Assembly: GCF_001552195.1 (NCBI RefSeq)
Contig: NZ_BCQS01000011.1
Span: forward strand, 62,001-126,000
Reading direction: 5' to 3'
DNA: 64,000 nt
From: Actinomadura latina NBRC 106108
GTDB taxonomy: Bacteria; Actinomycetota; Actinomycetes; Streptosporangiales; Streptosporangiaceae
The position numbers and the translations under genes were made by a program. Of the stretch, positions 1-8,264 are shown piece by piece. Each line of letters begins with the position of its first letter. Position 1 is the first letter of the stretch. The notes under the pieces are model-generated. The model was given only the letters and a program-made list of their open reading frames with translations. It was not told the DNA's origin and made no database searches.

Positions 1-2378
1 AGACGGTGTACGACCGGCTCGTCGAGGACGCCGCGCAGTGGGCCGAGCACCACCGCGACCCAGCGTTCCTCTACCGGGGCGCCCGGCTGCTGGCCGTCGA
101 CGACGTCCGGCCCCGCTGGGAGCGCGACCCCGGCGGCTTCCCGCCGCCCGGCCCCACCGCCGCGGGCTTCCTCGCGGCGTCCACCCGGGCGGCGCGGCAG
201 GCGGGGCGCCGCCGCCGCCTCGTCCAGGCCGGGCTCGCGACGCTGTCGGCGCTGGCCCTCGCCGCCGCCGGCGTGGCCGTCCGCGCCGCGGACGACGCGC
301 ACCGCCAGCGCGGCGTGGCGGTCTCCCGCCAGCTCGCCGCGCAGAGCGAGGCCACCGGCGATCCCGCGCTGTCCTCGATGCTGGCCGTGGCGGCGTGGCG
401 GATCGCGCACACCGACGAGGCGCGCAACCGCCTGCTGGCCGCGGCGACCCGCACCGGCCGCGGAACCCTCGCCGGGCACGCCGGCGGCGTCACGGCGCTG
501 GCGTTCAGCCCCGGCGGCTCGGTCATCGCGACGGGCGGCCGCGACGGCACCGTGCGGCTGTGGGACGCGGCGTCGCGGCGGCAGCTCGGCGCCCCGATCA
601 CGTATCCGGGGGACGAGTGCTCGGGCGGGTCCGGCGTCCGGGACGCGGCCTTCGCCCCCGACGGCCGGACGCTGGCGACGGCGTGCCTCGGCACCGTCCG
701 GTTCTGGGACGTGGCCACCCACCGCGAGGCGGGCGCACCCCTCCGGGTCGAGTCGGTCGTGTCGGCGCTGGCGTACAACCCGGACGGCAGGACCCTCGCG
801 ACCGGGGAGTTCAGCGGTGTCGTCCGGCAGTGGGACGCGGTCGCGCACCGCCCGCACGGGCCTCCCATGGGCCGCGCCGACACCGGGCCGGAACGCTCGA
901 CCATGATCTACGCGCTGGCGTTCGGCCGGGACGGCAGGACGCTGGCCACCGCGAGCAAGGACAGGACCGCGCGGCTCTGGGACACCGCGACGTCCCGCCA
1001 GGTCGGGGCGCCGTTCGAAGGCCACACCAAGGACGTCGTCGACGTCGCCGTCAGCCCGGACGGCGCCACCCTCGCGACCGTGAGCCTGGACAGGACCGCC
1101 CGGCTGTGGGACGCCGCCACGCACGAGCAGAAGAACGTGCTCAGGGACCGCACCGCCGGTTTCGCGGCGATCGCGTTCAGCCCGGACGGCACGCGGCTCG
1201 CCACCGGCGGAAGCAGCGGCCGCACCGTCCTGTGGGACACGGCCGGCGGCGAGCAGGTGCTCGCGCTCTCCGACAACGCCGGCGCCGTCGAGCGCGTCGA
1301 GTTCAGCCCGGACGGGGGGCTGCTCGCCGCCGCCGGCGCCGACGGGACGGTGCGGCTCGCCGACCCGCGGACCCATCTGCAGATCGGGACCCCGATGCCC
1401 GCGCGGTCCGCCGTCGCGCTCAGCCCCGACGGCCGGACGCTCGCCGCGGGCGCCCCCGGCGAGGACGACCCGGCGATCCGGCTGTGGGACGTGGCCGCCC
1501 AGCGCCCCGCCGGTCCCCCGCTGACCCCCGAGGGCGCCCGCCGCCCGGTGGCCATGGCCGCCTTCCTCCCGGACGGGCGGACGCTCCTGACGTCCGGCCC
1601 GGACGGGCTGCGGCTCTGGGACGTGGCCGGCCACCGCGAGATCGCCCATGACGGGACGCTCGGCGGCGTGGCCGAGCTCAGCCCCGACGGCAGGTTCGCC
1701 GCCGTCCACCAGGACGGGGCGATCGCGTTCTGGGACGTCGCGCGCCGCCGGGAGACCGGGCCGCGCATCCGCGTCCCCGGGCACACCGACGTCATCACGG
1801 CGATGGCGGTCAGCCCCGACGGGGGGACGCTGGCCACCACCGGGTTCGACGACCGGGTGCGGCTGTTCGACGTCGCCTCCCGCCGCCAGATCGGCGCCGC
1901 GCTCGCCAAGGCCGGCGGCGGGTTCGTCAACGACCTGGCGTTCAGCCCGGACGGCCGCACCCTCGCCCTGACCGCCGCCGACTCCACCGTCCGGCTCTGG
2001 GACGTGGCGCGCCGCCGCCCGGTGGGGCTCGCCCTCGTCATCGGCACGGGCGCGATCAACGCGCTCGCCTTCAGCCCGGACGGCCAGGTCATCGCCACCG
2101 GCTCCACCGAGGGAGAGGTGCAGCTGTGGGACCTGCGCGCCCACCGGCGGCTCGGCGCCCCAATGAGCGGCCACACCCGCGGCGTCACGGCGCTCGCCTA
2201 CGGCCGCGGCGGGACCGTCCTCGCCACGGTGGCCGGCGACGGGACCGCGCGGCTGTGGGACGCGGGCACGCCCGCCGACCCGGTGGCCGCGGCGTGCGCC
2301 AACGCCGGACGCCCGCTCACCCGCGACGAATGGGAGAACTACGTGCCGCAGGAGCAGTACCGGCGGACGTGCCCGTGA
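1..2378 (+). CDS. WD40-repeat protein, C-terminal part of a STAND-type protein (5' end outside window)
   Basis: The reading frame is open from the window edge. The GTG at 6 is probably an internal valine, because the first residues resemble the end of an nSTAND ATPase helical domain. A basic stretch and one membrane segment (about residues 65-90) follow, then 14 blades recognisable by terminal LWD/FWD-type motifs. Fourteen blades would give two seven-bladed propellers. The protein ends with a cysteine-containing tail after the last blade. Actinomycete proteins of this build usually carry an N-terminal HTH or protease plus an nSTAND ATPase, which would lie upstream of this window. The ligand is unknown. 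Family assignment is firm; the truncation is inferred. Confidence 0.85.
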   Translation, partial: TVYDRLVEDAAQWAEHHRDPAFLYRGARLLAVDDVRPRWERDPGGFPPPGPTAAGFLAASTRAARQAGRRRRLVQAGLATLSALALAAAGVAVRAADDAHRQRGVAVSRQLAAQSEATGDPALSSMLAVAAWRIAHTDEARNRLLAAATRTGRGTLAGHAGGVTALAFSPGGSVIATGGRDGTVRLWDAASRRQLGAPITYPGDECSGGSGVRDAAFAPDGRTLATACLGTVRFWDVATHREAGAPLRVESVVSALAYNPDGRTLATGEFSGVVRQWDAVAHRPHGPPMGRADTGPERSTMIYALAFGRDGRTLATASKDRTARLWDTATSRQVGAPFEGHTKDVVDVAVSPDGATLATVSLDRTARLWDAATHEQKNVLRDRTAGFAAIAFSPDGTRLATGGSSGRTVLWDTAGGEQVLALSDNAGAVERVEFSPDGGLLAAAGADGTVRLADPRTHLQIGTPMPARSAVALSPDGRTLAAGAPGEDDPAIRLWDVAAQRPAGPPLTPEGARRPVAMAAFLPDGRTLLTSGPDGLRLWDVAGHREIAHDGTLGGVAELSPDGRFAAVHQDGAIAFWDVARRRETGPRIRVPGHTDVITAMAVSPDGGTLATTGFDDRVRLFDVASRRQIGAALAKAGGGFVNDLAFSPDGRTLALTAADSTVRLWDVARRRPVGLALVIGTGAINALAFSPDGQVIATGSTEGEVQLWDLRAHRRLGAPMSGHTRGVTALAYGRGGTVLATVAGDGTARLWDAGTPADPVAAACANAGRPLTRDEWENYVPQEQYRRTCP

Positions 2379-2391
2379 CCCCGGCCCTTCG

Positions 2392-3069
2392 GTGGTGAGC
2401 CCGAGCATGCTCCTGCGAGGTTTCCTGCGCGGCTTCCGGCGGCGGACCGGCCGGCCGCCGGCCGAGCTGGCCGCGCTGTTCCGCTCGATCGTCGCCGAGA
2501 GCCGGACGGTGCACCCGGTCGCGGCCGACTTCCTGGACCACTTCATGGACGGCGCCGGGGAGTCCCGCACGCTGTCGCGGCGCTGGCTGCGCTCGTTCCG
2601 GGCGATCCGCCGCGCCGAGCGCAGGAACCGGCGCAGGTTCGAACGGCAGCTGCGGCGGGAGGCCGCCCGGCTGGGCGACGGCGCCTCCACCTGGCTGAAC
2701 GACCACTGGGACGCGCGGATCAACGCGTTCATCGGCACCGAGCTGTTCTACGTCAGCAGGATGAGCATGCTGCGGTCTCAGGGCTCGTTCGTCCTGACCC
2801 GGACCGGCGGGGAGGTGCGGGTGTCGGGCACGGTCCGCCACCACTGGTTCGACCCCTACGACTGGGATCGCGGCCGGTGGGTCTACATCCCCCGGCACGG
2901 GCTCGTGCCCATCGCGGTCGGCCGGGACCTCGTCGAGGCCGACGAGGCGCGCAACTACCTGATGGAGTCGCGGCACGTCCAGACGCTGGAGGGCACCTGC
3001 CGGGACGGCCGGTGGCCGCGGCGCGGCAGGGCCGCGTTCTCGTGGGCGCCGGTGGGGGCGGACGGATGA
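2392..3069 (+). CDS. Hypothetical protein between WD40 and NACHT genes
   Basis: This is a 225-residue product that I do not recognise. It is basic and helical in the first half, with many Arg/Glu pairs, and more beta-like in the second half (FVLTRTGG, RVSGTVRHHWFDPYDW). No signal peptide or membrane segment is evident. It starts 13 bases after the WD40 stop, at GTG 2392, with GTG 2395 or ATG 2407 as alternatives. Its stop overlaps the ATG of the NACHT gene by 4 bases (ATGA), so it is probably cotranslated with it. A role with the STAND proteins is inferred only from position. Confidence 0.7.
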   Translation: MVSPSMLLRGFLRGFRRRTGRPPAELAALFRSIVAESRTVHPVAADFLDHFMDGAGESRTLSRRWLRSFRAIRRAERRNRRRFERQLRREAARLGDGASTWLNDHWDARINAFIGTELFYVSRMSMLRSQGSFVLTRTGGEVRVSGTVRHHWFDPYDWDRGRWVYIPRHGLVPIAVGRDLVEADEARNYLMESRHVQTLEGTCRDGRWPRRGRAAFSWAPVGADG

Positions 3070-5555
3070 CCGGCAACGACGCCCGTCCGCCCGACCCGGC
3101 CGGGGCCGAGAGCACGGAGGACTTCGTGCGGGCGCTGGTCCGGCTCAGGCGATGGGCGGGAGAGCCGTCCCTGAGCAGGCTGCGGTCCCTCGGCGGCCGG
3201 ACGGTCGCCTCGGACGGAGCGGAGATCGACGCGCTGCCGAAGAGCACCGTCTCGCACGTCCTGCGGCAGACCGGCAAGCTGCCGCGCTGGGACTTCGTGA
3301 GGGCCTTCGTCACGGCCTGCCTCCGCTACTGCGACCACCCGGCCGAGCAGATCCCCGCTGAGGTCGAACGCTGGCGGGCAGCCAGGGCGGCCCTCGCGGG
3401 TTCCGCGGAGCCGCCCGCACCGGCCGACGCCCGCGGTGCCGCCGAGGACGCGGTCGGCGGCCCCGAGCCCGCCGACCGTCCGGAACGGGACGCGGCCGTC
3501 GAGTTGCTGGCGTGGCGGGTGGCGAAGGAGGAGGACCGGGCGCGCAAGGGCATGCTCGGCGGCTACAGCATCGCGCCGGTGTCCTTCAGCGAGGCCGGCG
3601 GCGGGGCCCGGGGCGACCTGCACTCGATCGGCGGGTACTTCGGCGGCCTGAGCCCGCGGCGCCTGCTGATCGTGGGGGAGTCGGGCGCGGGCAAGACGGT
3701 GCTCGCCATCGAACTCGTCCTGCGACTGCTCGAACCCTTCCTGACCGGCGACGGGGCCCGCGACGGCCCGCGGACGGTGCCGGTCCGCGTCAACGCCGCC
3801 AGGTGGACCCTGGGCAGCCCGTTCGAGCCGTGGCTGGCCGAGCAGCTGCGCCGGGACTACGGGCTCGCGGCGGGGGACGCGCAGCGGCTGGTGCGGGGCC
3901 GCCGGGTGCTGCCGGTGATCGACGGGCTGGACGAGCTGGACCCGGAGCCGTCCGCCGGGCCGCCCCGCCGGGCGATCGGGCTGCTGACCGAGCTCAACCG
4001 GTACAGCGACCTCTCCGGCCGGCGGCCGGGCCCCGTCGTGGTCACCTGCCGGGCCGACCGCCACGCCGACCTGTTCGCCGCCCGGATCGGCCTGGCGGAC
4101 GCCGCCCGGATCCACCTGCACGACCTGACCGCCGCGCAGATCGGCTCCTACCTGCGGGCCCGCTGGCCGGACGGGCATCCCTGCGCGGCGCACCGCGACG
4201 CCGTTCGCGCGGCGCTGTCCGGCCCGGCGGGGACGGCCGCGCACCGGGCGCTGGCCACGCCGTGGCGGCTCCTGCTCCTCGCGACCGCGGCCGAGTCCGG
4301 CGCGCGGCCCGCCGAGCTGCTGGCCGCGGACCCGGCCGCCGACCCCCGCGACGCGGCGGACCGCATCGCCCGGCGGCTGCTCGGCATGTACGTCCCGGCG
4401 GCGACCCGGCTCGCCCCGCGCAGCGCCCACGGCACCCCGTACCAGCCCGAGCAGGTGCGGTCCTGGCTCGTCCAGCTGGCCGCGCACCTGCGCCGCCAGG
4501 CCGCCGGGGCGGGGCGGCCGCCCGGCCTGACCGGGATCGACATCGTCCCGCACCTGCTGTGGCCGATCGGCGGGCGGCGCCGGGTGCGGGCGCTGCACTG
4601 CCTGACCTGCCTGGTCCTGGCGGTCATCGCCATGCTGGCGTTCTGGACGGGTTCGGCGGTCGACCGTCCGGGCGATCTCCGGGACGGCCTCGACGCCGGG
4701 GAGGGACTCACCCTGGCGCTCATGGCCGGCTGGGTGGGCATCGCCACCGGCCTGTCGCTGTCGCCGTGGCCCGCCGCCGCCGGCGGGCGCGCCAACGTGC
4801 CGCGTCGGCGGCGCCTGCCCGGCGGCCTGCTCGGCGCCCTGACCGGCGTCCCGGCCGGCGTCCTCGGCGGGCTGGCCGGGCTCGCGCTGACCGGGGGCCG
4901 GGTGTTCGGCCCCGGCTACGCCGTCGCGGCGGGGGCGGCCGGCGGCGCGACCCTCGGCGCGGTCATCGGGCTGACCGCGGCGGGACGGCGGGGAGCGGAG
5001 CACCCGACCGTCCCCGGGGCGGTCCGCGCCGAACCGGCCACGCTGCTGGGCTTCGGGCTGTGCGGCGCGCTCACCGGGCTGCCGCCGCTGCGGCTCGCCC
5101 ACGCCGGCCCGGTCTTCCTGGCGCTGGGCGTCGCGGGGGCGTTCGCCCTGGCCTGCGCGCTCGGCATCGTCTTCAAGATCACCACCGGCGGCTGGAACCG
5201 GGACGCGGAACTGGCGCACCCCCGCGAGGCCCTGCACCGCGACCCGGTCATCGGTACCGCCTTCGGGCTCACCGGCGGCGTCGCCGCGTTCCTGGTGTTC
5301 GCCATGAACCAGGGCGTCGCCGTGTCGCTGGCGTGCGCGGTCACCGGCGGCGTGGCCTTCGGCCTCGCGTTCGGCGCGATCGCCTGGACCCGCGCCATGA
5401 TCGGCCTGCTCGTCGCCGTCGCGCGCGGCCTGCTCCCGCTGCGGCTCTGGGTCTTCCTCGACTGGGCGTGCGAGGCCCGGCTGCTGCGTGTCAGCGGAGC
5501 CGCCTACCAGTTCCGGCACCGCGAACTGCAGGACTTCCTGACCCCGCGCGAATAG
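3066..5555 (+). CDS. HTH-NACHT NTPase with C-terminal membrane region
   Basis: This 829-residue STAND-class NTPase has an N-terminal helical DNA-binding-like segment (about 20-90), common in actinomycete regulators. The NACHT core has Walker A GESGAGKT near residue 204 and Walker B VLPVIDGLDEL about 85 residues later. Several hydrophobic Gly/Ala-rich helices follow, from about residue 520 to 810. The open frame extends upstream to 2877, but ATG 3066 overlaps the previous stop as ATGA and begins where the conserved segment begins, so I chose it. NACHT proteins act as nucleotide-dependent switches in signalling or cell-death-like defence. Here the trigger and output are unknown; the membrane tail suggests a membrane-bound output (inference). 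Confidence 0.85.
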   Translation: MTGNDARPPDPAGAESTEDFVRALVRLRRWAGEPSLSRLRSLGGRTVASDGAEIDALPKSTVSHVLRQTGKLPRWDFVRAFVTACLRYCDHPAEQIPAEVERWRAARAALAGSAEPPAPADARGAAEDAVGGPEPADRPERDAAVELLAWRVAKEEDRARKGMLGGYSIAPVSFSEAGGGARGDLHSIGGYFGGLSPRRLLIVGESGAGKTVLAIELVLRLLEPFLTGDGARDGPRTVPVRVNAARWTLGSPFEPWLAEQLRRDYGLAAGDAQRLVRGRRVLPVIDGLDELDPEPSAGPPRRAIGLLTELNRYSDLSGRRPGPVVVTCRADRHADLFAARIGLADAARIHLHDLTAAQIGSYLRARWPDGHPCAAHRDAVRAALSGPAGTAAHRALATPWRLLLLATAAESGARPAELLAADPAADPRDAADRIARRLLGMYVPAATRLAPRSAHGTPYQPEQVRSWLVQLAAHLRRQAAGAGRPPGLTGIDIVPHLLWPIGGRRRVRALHCLTCLVLAVIAMLAFWTGSAVDRPGDLRDGLDAGEGLTLALMAGWVGIATGLSLSPWPAAAGGRANVPRRRRLPGGLLGALTGVPAGVLGGLAGLALTGGRVFGPGYAVAAGAAGGATLGAVIGLTAAGRRGAEHPTVPGAVRAEPATLLGFGLCGALTGLPPLRLAHAGPVFLALGVAGAFALACALGIVFKITTGGWNRDAELAHPREALHRDPVIGTAFGLTGGVAAFLVFAMNQGVAVSLACAVTGGVAFGLAFGAIAWTRAMIGLLVAVARGLLPLRLWVFLDWACEARLLRVSGAAYQFRHRELQDFLTPRE

Positions 5556-5729
5556 CCGGCCCGCCGGCCGTTCCCGCCCTCCGCGCCGCATGAAGCAGCG
5601 GCGAAGCCGGTGTGAAGCACCCGGCCCATAGCTTTGGCCCGAGCCGGCCGCCCGGCGGGGGACCGGGTCGCGAGTGAAGGACATCGGCGCGCGGAAGAGG
5701 CCGGCGTACGCCTGCGAAAGGAGACCGCC
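5556..5729. other. Short intergenic gap
   Basis: This gap is 174 bp. It contains a GC-rich inverted repeat just after the NACHT stop (GCCGGC twice around 5553-5570) that might act as a weak terminator, and a GAAAGGAG ribosome-binding site just before the GTG at 5730. Nothing else is seen. Confidence 0.4.
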
Positions 5730-6492
5730 GTGAGGGTGAAGCGGGGCAGACGACTGGTATTCGTCGCAGGGTCCGCGGCCTTACTGGTCTCGGGGTCGGC
5801 GGTGCCCGCCGCCGCGAAGGACGCGTCCGACCGCGATCTTCTGATCGGGCTGGCCCGGCAGTATCTCCAGGACCGCGCCGCGCGTGTCACCAGCGCCTAC
5901 GCACCGGTCGACCGGGCCGCCCCGGCGACGCTCAGCCGTGTCGGCGCCACGGAGGCGTTCGCGGCGCGCACCGCCGCCGAGGCGCCCGGACTGGACCGGC
6001 TGCGCGCGACGTTCGCCGGAACGCCCGCCGAGTTCAGCGGTGCCGAGGTCACCATCGAGCACGCCGAGGCGTCGGTGCGCGGGAAGGCCGCCGAGCTGAC
6101 GCTGATCGAGACGACCGACCTTCTCCTGGCGGCCCGGAAACGGTCCGCGGACGTGCCGGAGAGCACCAGTTACCGGCTCGGCCACACGCTCCGGTTCGAC
6201 CGCTCGGGCGGTGCGTGGAAGCTCTCGGCCGATGTGCTCGACGTCCCGGAGGACGCGCTGGACCCCATCCCCTACGTCCGCGCCGAGAAGAGCCGGCCGC
6301 CCACGGGGCGGGCGGAGCCGGGCGGTTCACGGGTGCCGGCCGAAATGCGGGGACCAGTACGGCAACGACTGCGCCAACTTCCTCTCCCAGATCCTGCGGA
6401 ACGGCGGCTGGACGAACGTCGGCTCGATGAATGCCCTCCAACTCTGGGACTGCCGGACCGATGTGAACCAGCGCTGGGAACTTCCCAGCTGA
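5730..6492 (+). pseudogene. Secreted amidase_6-like protein, frameshifted
   Basis: Translation from GTG 5730, behind GAAAGGAG, gives a clear Sec signal peptide (AGSAALLVSGSAVPAAA) and about 170 residues resembling the N-terminal region of actinomycete putative amidases (PF12671 type). That frame loses similarity near 6330. From about 6331 the +1 frame encodes the hallmark amidase segment CGDQYGNDCANFLSQ followed by ILRNGGW, then stops at 6490-6492. The conserved Cys-containing motif and the signal peptide are therefore in different frames, and the rest of the catalytic domain (normally about 100 further residues) is missing. An in-frame rare TTA leucine codon lies at 5781. A sequencing indel could explain the shift, but not the short C terminus. 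Confidence 0.65.
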
Positions 6493-6514
6493 TCCTCACG
6501 AGAGGGAGCAGAAA

Positions 6515-7093
6515 ATGAACGGAGCGGTCTCGAAGGCCGCGGTGGTGCTCGGCGCCGCCGCACTCCTGTCCGGAGCCGGCGCGGGGACGGCGACGGCCGC
6601 GGGGCGGCCGTCCGAGCGTCCGGCGGCCACGGACGGTAAGGCGGTCACGGCCGGCAGGGCCGCCGCGACCCACTGCGCCTACGTGCTGGACCGCATGCGG
6701 CCCGGCGAGACGTCGTCGCGGGTGCTGCGGCAGGGCTGCGCGCCGTCCGAGAAGGAGGCGCGGGGCGCGGTGGGCGCCGCCGCCGACACCCTCCTCCTGG
6801 TGATGTACGCCGACGCCAACTATGGCGGGCTCACCAAGAGCTGGTACGGCAAATACGGGCCGTGCGACACGGAGGGCTACGGAATCCGCAACCTGGAGAC
6901 CACCTTCTGGAACATCAACGACAAGATCTCATCGTGGTCCGCCGGCCACCATAGCTGCAATTACGTCAACATGTGGGAGGACGCCGTCTACCAAGGCCGC
7001 CATGCGGCCTGGCACAACTACAGCAGAGTTCCCTATGTCGGTTCCGCGATGAACGACAGGGTCTCCTCGGTCAACGTCCACTACGAGCCCTGA
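6515..7093 (+). CDS. Secreted beta/gamma-crystallin-like protein
   Basis: This is a 192-residue exported protein. ATG 6515 follows GAGAGGGAG. The N terminus is a signal peptide ending near TATAAG, followed by a low-complexity linker. The C-terminal domain (about 90-192) has the Tyr/Trp/Gly spacing of crystallin-like or I36-inhibitor-like folds (YADANYGGLTKSWYG; later WEDAVYQG) and paired cysteines (about 115 and 150) that could form a disulfide. Such small proteins are abundant in actinomycete secretomes, and their functions are mostly unknown (protease inhibition or calcium binding in some relatives). It sits between two damaged secreted-protein genes, so this stretch looks like a decaying exoprotein cluster. 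Confidence 0.7.
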   Translation: MNGAVSKAAVVLGAAALLSGAGAGTATAAGRPSERPAATDGKAVTAGRAAATHCAYVLDRMRPGETSSRVLRQGCAPSEKEARGAVGAAADTLLLVMYADANYGGLTKSWYGKYGPCDTEGYGIRNLETTFWNINDKISSWSAGHHSCNYVNMWEDAVYQGRHAAWHNYSRVPYVGSAMNDRVSSVNVHYEP

Positions 7094-7095
7094 CG

Positions 7096-7170
7096 GAGTG
7101 CCCGGCGGGCTTCGTCTGCTTCCAGGAGACGTCCGCCGGCGGGCGCGTCATCCGGATCGCGGAGGGGCAG
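7096..7170 (+). pseudogene. Remnant of an I36-type inhibitor domain
   Basis: Just after the preceding stop, another frame reads CPAGFVCFQETSAGGR and then VIRIAEGQG. This matches the start of peptidase-inhibitor I36/crystallin-like domains, normally CPxGxVCLxxxxxxGGR. There is no start codon with a ribosome-binding site and no continuation of the domain, so it is best read as a fragment. A chance match is possible given the short length. Confidence 0.35.
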
Positions 7171-7296
7171 GGTGGCGCGCAGCCACACCGTCTTCCGGGC
7201 CGCTCCCGGCACCGGCTGCTGATCCCCCGCCGTCCCGGCCGCCCGCTCCCGCTCCCGGGGGCGGGCGGCCCGGCCTTCCGCGAGCGGAGCCGAGGC

Positions 7297-7344
7297 CGGC
7301 GCCGTCACTTCACGGCGCGGTCATTTCACGGCGCGGTCACTTGA
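7297..7344. repeat. Three tandem 16-bp repeats at a gene 3' end
   Basis: Three adjacent 16-bp units start at 7297, 7313 and 7329. The third reads CGGCGCGGTCACTTGA and the others differ by one to three bases. The last unit contains the stop codon of the minus-strand methyltransferase gene, so the array extends directly from that stop. It looks like a slippage duplication of the gene end. Confidence 0.8.
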
Positions 7345-8137
7345 CGGCGACGCCGCCGTAGACCCAGGCGCCGCCGCTCGCCGCGGCCTCGGTGGCGTCG
7401 GTGCGCCACCGGTTCACCTTGACCAGGCCGGGCTCGACGAGGGAGAGGCCGTTGAACAGGCGCAGGATCTGGTCGTGATCGCGGAAGTTCATGGTCGCCG
7501 AGGCGTTCTCGTAGGCGGCCTCGATGATCTGGACGAGATCGGCGGGACGGTCGTCGAGGGTGCTGTGGGAGATGACGAGGTGGCTGCCGGGGGCCAGGCG
7601 GTCGGTGAAGGCGGCGACGATGCCCGCGGGGTCCTCGTCGTCGGTGATGAAGTGCAGCATGGCGTTGAAGATGACGCCGAGCGGGCGGTCGAAGTCGATG
7701 AGGCGGGCCACGGCGTCGGAGGCGAAGACGGTCTCCGGGGTGCGCATGTCGGCCTGGATCGCGGCAGTGCGGTCGTCGGCGGCCAGCAGGGCGCGGGCGT
7801 GCACGATGACGATCGGGTCGATGTCCACGTAGACGACCCGGGCGTGCGGGTGGATACCCTGCGCGATCTCGTGGACGTTGCCCTGGTTGGGCAGTCCCGC
7901 GCCGAGGTCGATGAACTGGTCGATGCCCTGTTCGGCGACGTAGGCGATGGCGCGGCCGAGGAAGCGGCGGTTCGCGCGCAGGGCTTCGACGCCGTCCGGA
8001 ATGGAGGCGATGAGGTGGCCCGAGAGTTCGCGGTCGGCGGCGTAGTTGTCCTTACCGCCGAGCACGTAGTCGTACATCCTGGCCACGTTCGGGGTGTTCG
8101 GATCGATCCCCTGCGGCACGCCTGGCTCTTGCGGCAC
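7337..8137 (-). CDS. DUF574 (Methyltransf_19) SAM-dependent methyltransferase-like protein
   Basis: This 266-residue protein belongs to the large actinomycete DUF574 family. Visible hallmarks are the N-terminal GIDPNTPNVARMYDYVLGG segment, the Rossmann glycine motif DLGAGLP, VVYVDIDPIVI, and the C-terminal arginine-rich end of the fold. The open frame runs upstream into the divergent molybdenum hydroxylase gene, so I chose GTG 8137, giving the usual family length; ATG 8191 is an alternative. No substrate is known for most members, and some are linked to regulation. It is divergent from the hydroxylase genes, sharing a roughly 125-bp promoter region with them. Confidence 0.85.
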   Translation of the reverse strand: MPQEPGVPQGIDPNTPNVARMYDYVLGGKDNYAADRELSGHLIASIPDGVEALRANRRFLGRAIAYVAEQGIDQFIDLGAGLPNQGNVHEIAQGIHPHARVVYVDIDPIVIVHARALLAADDRTAAIQADMRTPETVFASDAVARLIDFDRPLGVIFNAMLHFITDDEDPAGIVAAFTDRLAPGSHLVISHSTLDDRPADLVQIIEAAYENASATMNFRDHDQILRLFNGLSLVEPGLVKVNRWRTDATEAAASGGAWVYGGVAVK

Positions 8138-8264
8138 CGATGGTTCCCGTCTGCCGTGGGCGATATGTCGTTGGAAACAATCATAGATCATGCATAAGTA
8201 GTGATTTACGGAAGTCGCTGTGCCACGATGACGCTGATCACCCCCCCCGGCGCATGGAGCGCGC

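Noticed and set aside
2955..5684. Long minus-strand open frame of 909 codons opposite the NACHT gene
   Set aside because: Low-complexity Arg/Gly/Pro/Ala translation with no domain; an artefact of high GC opposite a real gene.
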